Source of the DNA: UBA724 sp964008075
GTDB taxonomy: Bacteria > Bacteroidota > Bacteroidia > Flavobacteriales > Flavobacteriaceae
Assembly: GCA_964008075.1 (NCBI GenBank)
Contig: CAXGAP010000033.1
Coordinates: 1 to 13,983, forward strand
Length of the DNA stretch: 13,983 nucleotides
Direction: 5' to 3'
Shown here: piece by piece, positions 8,501-13,983 of the stretch
Layout of the letters: every line of letters begins with the position of its first letter
Position numbering within the stretch: the first letter of the stretch is position 1
Notes under the pieces: model-generated
The model's database searches: none
The model's input: only the letters and a program-made list of their open reading frames with translations
Told to the model about the DNA's origin: nothing
Program-made: the position numbers and the translations under genes

Positions 8501-9239
8501 AATTATACGCGAAAAAGGAAGTAACTCTGAACGTGAAATGGCCTACATGATGGATTTGGCTGGCTTTGAAGTCAAAGATATTCATATGACAGATTTGATG
8601 TCTGGGCAAGAAGATCTTAGCGATGTGCAATTGATTGTAGCTGTTGGAGGGTTTTCAAACTCGGATGTGCTTGGCTCTGCCAAAGGGTGGGCAGGTACAT
8701 TTACATACAATGCCTTTGCCAAAAAAGCAATTACAGACTTCTTTCAACGTCCAGATACGCTTTCTTTAGGTGTTTGTAATGGTTGCCAGCTTTTTGTTGA
8801 ATTGGGTTTATTGCACCCCACTCATAAGCAAAAGCCTAAAATGAAACACAACGATTCTGGAAAATTTGAATGTGTATTTAGCACCATTGATATTCAATCC
8901 AACAACACTGTGTTGTTTCAGGGCTTGAGTGGCACAAGACTGGGAATTTGGTCAGCGCATGGAGAGGGTCGTTTTGCGCTTCCATTGGAGGAAAGTGATT
9001 ATCAAATTGTAGGTAAATACTCCTATGACCACTACCCTGCAAACCCAAATGGATCAGATTATGGGACTGCAATATTGAGCAGTGATGATGGGCGTCATGT
9101 TGTGATGATGCCTCATTTAGAACGTTCCATCTTCCCTTGGAATTGGGCACATTACCCAGATGACAGAAAAGAGGATATCATCTCACCATGGGTGAAGGCC
9201 CTTATTGATGCCAACAAGTGGTTTCAAACGGGTCAGTAG
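5595..9239 (+). CDS. purL: Phosphoribosylformylglycinamidine synthase, single-chain (FGAM synthase)
   Basis: Catalyses the fourth step of de novo purine synthesis: FGAR, ATP and glutamine give FGAM. The protein of 1214 residues is the large one-chain form (E. coli about 1295), not the split PurLQS form. In order it shows the N-terminal PurS-like region, the first synthetase domain with SEHCRHK and a nucleotide-binding block containing KAETHNFPTTVEPFSGAATG, the second synthetase domain with PTGKDSLSMK, and a C-terminal class I glutaminase domain. The glutaminase triad is Cys1061 in GVCNGCQ, with His1174 and Glu1176 in MPHLER. The usual proline of MPHPER is leucine here; the catalytic residues are kept. 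ATG 5595 gives MICFFGD, matching the usual beginning of the family; an in-frame GTG at 5589 adds two residues and would leave almost no leader. It is flanked by a methyltransferase and a fatty-acid gene, with no other purine gene in view, so it is probably transcribed on its own or with fadD. Confidence 0.97.
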   Translation: MICFFGDTTQRIFALQIQTSIDADVISKLSWLFGEQPYLQNTTIDGVYVGPRVSMVTPWSTNAVEITQNMGIEGIVRIEQFIPLAADETIDPMTSERFDGLDQNLFSIDIKPEPIREIDDIAAYNKAEGLSLNSDEVNYLEQLSKQLGRSLTDSEVFGFSQVNSEHCRHKIFNGSFDIDGIQKEESLFSLIKNTSKKHPENLVSAYKDNVAFIKGPIIEQFSPQHADQAGVYRKKSIPSIISLKAETHNFPTTVEPFSGAATGSGGEIRDRMAGGTGSIPLAGTAVYMTSYPRTKPNRPWEHQPPRDWLYQTPLDILIRASNGASDFGNKFGQPLITGSLLTFEHEENGRTIGYDKVIMLAGGVGYAHADHNAKRMPKKGDRIVILGGDNYRIGMGGAAVSSADTGAFSSGIELNAVQRSNPEMQKRVSNVIRALAESNDNMIISIHDHGAGGHLNCLSELVEDTGGIINIDALPIGDKTLSAKEIIGNESQERMGLIISKKDLPNLQKIAERERAPLFDVGYITEDNRFVVHSESKKTKPIDLSIDDFFGKTPKTVLVDQRQETQLSDVPFDLKKLYSDVENLLQLESVACKDWLTNKVDRCVGGRVAQQQTVGSLQLPLANCGVVALDYLGEKGIATSIGHAPAIALIDAAAGSRISIAEALTNIIWAPLENGLSAISLSANWMWPCNNQGEDERLYSAVEACAAFAISLGVNIPTGKDSLSMKQKYSDKEVLAPGTVIISASAHCSDIKSVVHPMARPKKGKLYYIPMSDQNCQLGGTAYAQLKNCVGNQAADVSDAAQFKVNFDAIQELVKKREIYAGHDIGSGGLITTLLEMCFAENKIGLRIDLSSFDPQIIYAESPAVVIQINAESAQHLKRKGVSIFEIGEVNESDIVKIHLGSDRFDFHIPTYRKHWMTTSYLMDNHQTVPAKAKERFENIEKTPLTFSFPSSFDGKLPSVNQDQRINAAIIREKGSNSEREMAYMMDLAGFEVKDIHMTDLMSGQEDLSDVQLIVAVGGFSNSDVLGSAKGWAGTFTYNAFAKKAITDFFQRPDTLSLGVCNGCQLFVELGLLHPTHKQKPKMKHNDSGKFECVFSTIDIQSNNTVLFQGLSGTRLGIWSAHGEGRFALPLEESDYQIVGKYSYDHYPANPNGSDYGTAILSSDDGRHVVMMPHLERSIFPWNWAHYPDDRKEDIISPWVKALIDANKWFQTGQ

Positions 9240-9294
9240 GTCAATGATTTTTTCTTTTCAATAAATAAATGCATATTTGTTAATAGGCAATAAA

Positions 9295-11073
9295 ATGAAA
9301 GTTAAATTGAACACTCCAACACGTTTATTTGATTTTATTGAGAATCAAGCAAAGTATTCTCCACTATCACGTGCTTTTAACACAAAGTACGATGGCGAGT
9401 GGGTATCCACTTCATCAGAAGAACATTTAGAAAAATCGAATCAAATCAGTCGTGGTCTGATACAACTTGGTGTGAGTAAAGGAGATAAGGTCGCCATTAT
9501 CTCCTCCAACAACCGAACAGAATGGTCCATAGTTGACGTTGGCGTACTTCAAATTGGTGGGATCGATGTACCGATTTACCCGACCATCACTGCTGAAGAT
9601 TATGCTTACATCATCAACCATTCAGAATCTAAGTTCTGTTTTGTGTCTGATGTGGAAGTGTATAACAAAATCAAAACCATTAGAAAAGAATGCCCAAAGC
9701 TTGAAGAAGTGTATTGTTTTGATCAAATCAAGGGTTGTCAGCACTGGACTAAGGTGCTTGAGCTGGGAAGAGATGCTGCTCACCAGCCAAAAGTACAGGC
9801 CATTAAAGAATCTGTTTTACCACTTGATTTGGCTACAATTATATATACTTCTGGGACTACTGGGACTCCAAAAGGGGTGATGCTGAGTCACAAAAACATC
9901 GTGTCAAATGTGTTTGCAGCTCAGAAACGTTTGCCACTTGAGACAGGGAAAGCAGTGGCATTGAGCTTTTTACCACTATGTCACATCTATGAAAGAATGT
10001 TGATATACTTGTATCAAGTCACATCAACTGAGGTTCATTTTGCAGAATCGCTCGAGACCATTGGTGACAACCTCAATGAAGTCAATCCTGATGTAATGAC
10101 TGCTGTTCCTCGCTTGTTGGAAAAACTATATGACAAAATTTATGGCAAGGGACAAACCCTTACTGGGGTCAAAAAGAAATTATTCAATTGGGCTGTTGAT
10201 ATTGGTCTTGCTTATGAGCCTTATAAAAAGAATGGTTTTGTTTACAGTATCAAACTATCGATTGCAAGAGCATTGATATTTAAAAAATGGAAAGCTGCGC
10301 TCGGTGGTAATTTGAAACTCATTGCCTCTGGTAGTGCTGCGCTTCAACCTCGCCTTGCGCGGGTGTTTACAGCTGCAGGGCTAACAGTTGTTGAAGGGTA
10401 TGGTTTGACCGAAACTTCGCCTGTCATCTCTGTCAATGATATGAGAAATGGGAATTTCCGAATCGGCAGTGTGGGTAAAGTAGTCGATCAAGTGCAGGTA
10501 AAAATTGCAGAGGATGGCGAAATCCTTTGTAAGGGTCCAAACATAATGATGGGCTATTACAAAAACCAGGAATTGACAGATGAAGTCATCAAAAGTGGTT
10601 ACTTCCACACCGGAGACATTGGCCATTTGGACGATGATGGCTTTTTGGTGATCACTGATCGCAAAAAAGAAATGTTTAAGACATCGGGGGGTAAATATGT
10701 CGCCCCACAAGTGATTGAAAATGTAATCAAGCAATCGACCTTAATCGACCAAGTCATGGTGATTGGTGAAAATCAAAAATTTCCCTCGGCTGTTATTCAA
10801 CTCAACTTTGAAGCTGTGAATGCGTGGTTAGGTCATACTGAAAAACCATTGACACAGAAAAAACTCATTCAAGACAATAAAGTGATTGAAAAAATAAACG
10901 CTGACGTTGAAAACGCTAATAGCAACTTTGCCCAATGGGAAAAAGTAAAAGCATTTAGACTAACAGATGATGTTTGGAGTATTGACGCAGGGCACCTCAC
11001 CCCCACAATGAAACTTAAAAGAAAAATCATTGCTGATAGATACAAATCACTAATTGAAGACATTTATTCATAA
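9295..11073 (+). CDS. fadD: Long-chain acyl-CoA synthetase (AMP-forming)
   Basis: Activates free fatty acids to acyl-CoA through an acyl-adenylate, the entry step of beta-oxidation and of reuse of fatty acids in lipids. The 592-residue protein is of the FAA1/FadD-15 type. It shows the P-loop-like motif YTSGTTGTPKG (184-194), the adenylate-binding motif GYGLTETSP (368-376), HTGD with the ribose-binding Asp441, DRKKE with Arg456, and the hinge region KTSGGKYV (from Lys462). I chose ATG 9295 because it gives a family-like N-terminus; an in-frame TTG at 9277 would add six residues without resemblance. The gap of 55 bases after purL has only an imperfect promoter core (CATATTTG, 9272-9279), so it may be co-transcribed with purL. 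Its position directly before the regulator and HAD/ECH gene supports a role in fatty-acid breakdown. Chain length preference is not readable; the symbol reflects the family role. Confidence 0.92.
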   Translation: MKVKLNTPTRLFDFIENQAKYSPLSRAFNTKYDGEWVSTSSEEHLEKSNQISRGLIQLGVSKGDKVAIISSNNRTEWSIVDVGVLQIGGIDVPIYPTITAEDYAYIINHSESKFCFVSDVEVYNKIKTIRKECPKLEEVYCFDQIKGCQHWTKVLELGRDAAHQPKVQAIKESVLPLDLATIIYTSGTTGTPKGVMLSHKNIVSNVFAAQKRLPLETGKAVALSFLPLCHIYERMLIYLYQVTSTEVHFAESLETIGDNLNEVNPDVMTAVPRLLEKLYDKIYGKGQTLTGVKKKLFNWAVDIGLAYEPYKKNGFVYSIKLSIARALIFKKWKAALGGNLKLIASGSAALQPRLARVFTAAGLTVVEGYGLTETSPVISVNDMRNGNFRIGSVGKVVDQVQVKIAEDGEILCKGPNIMMGYYKNQELTDEVIKSGYFHTGDIGHLDDDGFLVITDRKKEMFKTSGGKYVAPQVIENVIKQSTLIDQVMVIGENQKFPSAVIQLNFEAVNAWLGHTEKPLTQKKLIQDNKVIEKINADVENANSNFAQWEKVKAFRLTDDVWSIDAGHLTPTMKLKRKIIADRYKSLIEDIYS

Positions 11074-11090
11074 TCTTTTTTTTTCTTCTA

Positions 11091-11112
11091 TTTATTATGC
11101 GTGCATAATAAA
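11091..11112. promoter_or_regulatory. Perfect inverted repeat, likely operator of the MarR-family regulator
   Basis: Two perfect 10-base arms, TTTATTATGC (11091-11100) and GCATAATAAA (11103-11112), are separated by GT. The repeat is in the 59-base gap before the MarR-family gene, ends 20 bases before its start codon, and lies just upstream of the promoter core at 11120-11127, so it covers the expected -33 region. A symmetric site of this size and place is what a dimeric MarR-type autorepressor normally uses. A weak AT-rich terminator hairpin for the upstream gene is the alternative, but the loop would be very small and no clean T-run follows the repeat. Confidence 0.65.
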
Positions 11113-11119
11113 ATTTTAT

Positions 11120-11127
11120 TACATTTG
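11120..11127 (+). promoter_or_regulatory. Candidate -7 promoter element of the marR-fadN operon
   Basis: TACATTTG matches the Bacteroidota TAnnTTTG consensus. An ATG at 11097-11099 with a 20-base spacer is a one-mismatch version of the -33 TTG and lies within the left arm of the inverted repeat. Only five bases separate this element from the start codon at 11133, so transcription would begin at or close to the A of ATG, suggesting a leaderless or nearly leaderless mRNA. Confidence 0.45.
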
Positions 11128-11132
11128 AATTT

Positions 11133-11585
11133 ATGCGAACAAAAACAATTGATCACTTTTTACGTGCCACATGGCAAGCTGTTTCTAAAATGTATAATGA
11201 AGAGGCATCCAAATATGGAGCGAGTATGGCAACAGGGCTAGCCCTATTGAGTATAGATACTGAGGAAGGCGTTCCGTCCACCTCATTGGGTCCTCGTATG
11301 GGCATGGAATCAACCAGCTTGTCGCGCACACTAAAGACTATGGAGAATCAAGGCCTTATTCGAAGAGAACCCAACCCAGACGATGGAAGAGGTGTTTTGA
11401 TAAAATTGACAAAAGAAGGGCTTGAGAAGCGATCTTTATCAAAAGAAATTGTAATTCAGTTTAATCAATCAATTGAAGAGGCAGTTAGCGAAAAAGACCT
11501 CGAGTCTTTTTATAAAGTCATCGAATTGATTTTGCAAAAAGTACAAGGCAGATCCATTTTTATCCCCCAAAAACAAGTTTCATGA
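11133..11585 (+). CDS. MarR-family transcriptional regulator of fatty-acid degradation
   Basis: A 150-residue dimeric winged-helix DNA-binding protein. The N-terminal dimerisation helix region (1-35) is followed by the helix-turn-helix at about 48-76, with the recognition helix in STSLSRTLKTMENQGL, and a wing containing NPDDGRG with the Asp84-Arg86 pair typical of MarR wings, then C-terminal helices (about 95-140) that complete the dimer interface. The gene overlaps the HAD/ECH gene by ATGA (11582-11585) and follows an acyl-CoA synthetase. It is therefore probably a regulator of beta-oxidation genes that responds to a fatty acid or acyl-CoA; the ligand is inference. The inverted repeat at 11091-11112 is its probable target, implying autoregulation. 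The start at 11133 keeps the complete N-terminal helix; the next ATG, near residue 20, would delete most of it. No Shine-Dalgarno is visible. Confidence 0.88.
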   Translation: MRTKTIDHFLRATWQAVSKMYNEEASKYGASMATGLALLSIDTEEGVPSTSLGPRMGMESTSLSRTLKTMENQGLIRREPNPDDGRGVLIKLTKEGLEKRSLSKEIVIQFNQSIEEAVSEKDLESFYKVIELILQKVQGRSIFIPQKQVS

Positions 11586-13983
11586 GTAGAAGAATAATAT
11601 CAAAAGTGGCAGTAATCGGATCTGGAATTATGGGTTCTGGTATTGCCTGTCATTTTGTAAATATTGGTGTAGAGGTATTACTGCTTGACATTGCACCAAA
11701 TGAGTTGAATGAAAAAGAAAAGGCAAAAGGATTGTCACTCAGCGATGCAGCTGTTCGCAATCGCATCGTTGACGCCAACCTTTTACAAGCGATCAAATCC
11801 AATCCAGCACCTCTTTATCACGCTGATTTTAAAAAACGAATCCACACAGGGAATTTGTCAGATGATATTTCAAAAATCGCTGATGTGGACTGGATTATCG
11901 AGGTGGTGGTTGAAAGACTTGACATCAAACAAAGTGTTTTTGAACAAATTGAAACGCATAGAACAGCTGGCACACTGATCACTTCCAACACCTCTGGAAT
12001 CCCGATAGCGATGATGAACAAAGGGCGATCAGATGATTTTCAAAAGCATTTTGCTGTGACCCATTTTTTCAACCCTCCTCGCTATTTAAAACTTTTTGAG
12101 GTCATTCCAGGTCCCAATTGTTTGTCAGAAGTCACTTCATTTTTGATTGATTATGGGACAACTTTTTTGGGCAAACGATCGGTTCTTGCGAAAGACACAC
12201 CTGCTTTTATTGGCAATCGAATTGGTATTTTTTGCATTCAAAGTCTCTTTCATCAAGTAAAGGATATGGGGTTGACTGTGGAAGAAATCGACAAGCTCAC
12301 AGGCCCTGTGATCGGCAGGCCCAAATCAGCAACATTTCGAACTGTTGATGTTGTTGGTCTCGACACTTTGGTTCATGTAGCAAATGGACTTTATGAAAAC
12401 TGTGAAAACGATGAGCGTAGAGAGGTGTTCATGCTGCCTGACTTTATAGCCACAATGATGGAAAAGCAGTGGCTTGGCTCCAAAAGCGGACAGGGTTTTT
12501 ATAAAAAGGTGAAAGGCGAAAAAGGGAAGTCAAAGATCTTAACTTTAGACCTGAATATTCTCGAATATCGTGCGAAAAAACGTGCACAATTCGATACCTT
12601 AGAAAAAACAAAATCTATTGACGATCTCGCTGATCGTTATCCCATTTTAATTTCAGGAAAAGACAAGGCAAGCGCATTTTATCGAAAAAATTTCGGTGAA
12701 CTGTTTGCTTACATCCAATATCGAATTCCTGAAATTTCTGATGAAGTTTATCGCATCGATGATGCCATGAAAGCTGGCTTTGGATGGACGCATGGTCCTT
12801 TTGAAATTTGGGATGCAATTGGACTTGAAACAGGCATTGAACTGATTAAAGAAGCAGGTCACAAAGTTGCAGATTGGGTTATTGCAATGACCAAAGGAAA
12901 CAACCATAGTTTTTATGCTTTGGAAGATGGCAGTCAGAGCTTTTACGATGTTGAGAGCAAGAAGATGAACGCTATCCCTGGTCAGAGCAGTTTCATTTTT
13001 TTGGATTACCTCAGAACCTCAAACACAATCTGGAAAAACGATGAATGCTCGCTCATTGACATCGGAGATGGTGTGCTGAATGTCGAGTTTCATTCTAAGA
13101 TGAATACAATTGGGGGTGGCGTTTTGCAGGGGATCAACAAAGGAATTGATGTTGCTGAAAAGGATTTTCAAGCACTTGTGGTTGGGAATCAAGGGGCAAA
13201 TTTTTCTGCTGGGGCAAATATCGGAATGATATTTATGTTGGCTGTCGAGCAAGAATATGATGAGCTCAATATGGCTATCAAATACTTTCAAGACACTATG
13301 ATGCGCATGCGTTATTCATCCATCCCCACTGTCGCAGCACCTCACACACTTACGTTAGGAGGAGCCTGTGAGTTGAGCTTACATGCAGACAAGGTTGTGG
13401 CCGCAGCCGAAACCTATATTGGTTTGGTTGAATTTGGTGTTGGCGTGATTCCTGGCGGTGGTGGATCAAAAGAGATGGCACTTCGTGCATCCGATTCATT
13501 TCGTAAAAATGACGTGGAACTCAATGTGCTACAAGAATATTTTCTAACAATAGGAATGGCTAAAGTTGCCAAATCTGCTTACGAAGCATACGACCTGGGC
13601 ATTTTACAACAAGGAAAGGACGTTGTCGTTGTCAATGCCGACCAACAAATTGCGATTGCCAAAAAACATGCCATTTTACTCGCAGAATCTGGATACACCA
13701 AACCAATGGCGAGAAAAGATGTGAAGGTTCTTGGTAAGCAAGCACTTGGGATGTTTTTGGTAGGTACAGACGCTATGGAAGCAGCGCAGTATATATCGGA
13801 GCACGACAAAAAAATTGCCAATAAGTTGGCATACGTAATGGCTGGTGGTGACCTTTCGCAGCCATCTTATGTTTCTGAGCAATATCTCTTGGATATTGAA
13901 AGAGAGGCGTTTTTATCTCTTTGCACAGAGCGTAAAACGCTCGAGCGCATACAACATATGCTTAAAACTGGTAAACCTTTAAG
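11582..13983 (+). CDS. fadN: 3-hydroxyacyl-CoA dehydrogenase/enoyl-CoA hydratase fusion, FadN-type (3' end missing)
   Basis: A two-function beta-oxidation enzyme: it hydrates 2-enoyl-CoA and oxidises the 3-hydroxyacyl-CoA with NAD. The frame is open from ATG 11582 to the right edge, 800 codons, with no stop. Domain order is dehydrogenase first and hydratase last, as in B. subtilis FadN and opposite to E. coli FadB. The NAD-binding glycine loop GSGIMGSG is near the N-terminus. The dehydrogenase site has Ser138, His161, Glu173 and Asn212, spaced like the human enzyme. A second dehydrogenase C-terminal-like repeat lies at about 360-450. The crotonase domain (about 480-700) keeps both catalytic glutamates, Glu597 in GGACEL and Glu617 in GLVEFG, 20 apart as in rat hydratase. 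Both activities should therefore be intact. The last visible residues, HMLKTGKPL, resemble the end of such proteins, so only a few codons are probably missing. ATGA overlap couples translation to the regulator gene. Confidence 0.95.
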   Translation, partial: MSRRIISKVAVIGSGIMGSGIACHFVNIGVEVLLLDIAPNELNEKEKAKGLSLSDAAVRNRIVDANLLQAIKSNPAPLYHADFKKRIHTGNLSDDISKIADVDWIIEVVVERLDIKQSVFEQIETHRTAGTLITSNTSGIPIAMMNKGRSDDFQKHFAVTHFFNPPRYLKLFEVIPGPNCLSEVTSFLIDYGTTFLGKRSVLAKDTPAFIGNRIGIFCIQSLFHQVKDMGLTVEEIDKLTGPVIGRPKSATFRTVDVVGLDTLVHVANGLYENCENDERREVFMLPDFIATMMEKQWLGSKSGQGFYKKVKGEKGKSKILTLDLNILEYRAKKRAQFDTLEKTKSIDDLADRYPILISGKDKASAFYRKNFGELFAYIQYRIPEISDEVYRIDDAMKAGFGWTHGPFEIWDAIGLETGIELIKEAGHKVADWVIAMTKGNNHSFYALEDGSQSFYDVESKKMNAIPGQSSFIFLDYLRTSNTIWKNDECSLIDIGDGVLNVEFHSKMNTIGGGVLQGINKGIDVAEKDFQALVVGNQGANFSAGANIGMIFMLAVEQEYDELNMAIKYFQDTMMRMRYSSIPTVAAPHTLTLGGACELSLHADKVVAAAETYIGLVEFGVGVIPGGGGSKEMALRASDSFRKNDVELNVLQEYFLTIGMAKVAKSAYEAYDLGILQQGKDVVVVNADQQIAIAKKHAILLAESGYTKPMARKDVKVLGKQALGMFLVGTDAMEAAQYISEHDKKIANKLAYVMAGGDLSQPSYVSEQYLLDIEREAFLSLCTERKTLERIQHMLKTGKPL

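Noticed and set aside
9261..9282. Possible second MarR operator before the acyl-CoA synthetase, centred on ATGCAT
   Set aside because: Beyond the six central bases the arms have many mismatches and share only GCATA with the 11091-11112 repeat; not distinguishable from AT-rich background.
10381..10734. Antisense open frame of 117 codons opposite the acyl-CoA synthetase
   Set aside because: It shadows the conserved adenylate-binding and hinge motifs of the sense gene and shows no domain of its own.

Overview
The window is a compact, ordinary chromosomal segment with seven complete or near-complete genes and one gene cut at the left edge, all on the + strand, with gaps of only 7 to 96 bases and no stretch of 300 bases without a gene. 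It is AT-rich (roughly 40% G+C by eye). No gene has a convincing Shine-Dalgarno sequence, and several starts are preceded by a match to the Bacteroidota promoter core TAnnTTTG. With protein families that look typical of that phylum (single-chain PurL, a MarR-HAD/ECH fatty-acid cluster, a mutase-ABC pair), this points to a member of Bacteroidota. I cannot place it more finely. No tRNA, rRNA, mobile element, CRISPR array or phage gene was seen.

Left region (1-5498): the 3' part of a membrane-anchored family 2 glycosyltransferase, then a phosphohexomutase, an MsbA-type ABC exporter and an RsmB/NOP-type rRNA cytosine-5 methyltransferase. Mutase and exporter overlap by the four bases ATGA, and the methyltransferase starts 7 bases after the exporter, so these three probably share one transcript, possibly from a promoter at 682-709. 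Glycosyltransferase, sugar-phosphate mutase and lipid exporter could all serve envelope glycoconjugate assembly, but that link is inference; the methyltransferase belongs to ribosome maturation.

Middle (5595-9239): purL, the large single-chain FGAM synthase of de novo purine synthesis, complete with its glutaminase triad.

Right region (9295-13983): fatty-acid use. A long-chain acyl-CoA synthetase is followed by a MarR-family regulator and, overlapping it by ATGA, a two-function 3-hydroxyacyl-CoA dehydrogenase/enoyl-CoA hydratase of FadN type that runs off the right edge within a few residues of its expected end. The synthetase makes acyl-CoA; the fused enzyme does the hydration and second oxidation of beta-oxidation; the regulator probably controls the set. 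The most informative non-coding feature is a perfect 10+2+10 base inverted repeat at 11091-11112. It lies where it would cover the regulator's own promoter, a likely autoregulatory operator.

I looked for an undescribed system and did not find one. The findings are modest: a candidate operator, a possibly leaderless regulator mRNA, translational coupling of unlike functions, and small departures from family norms.
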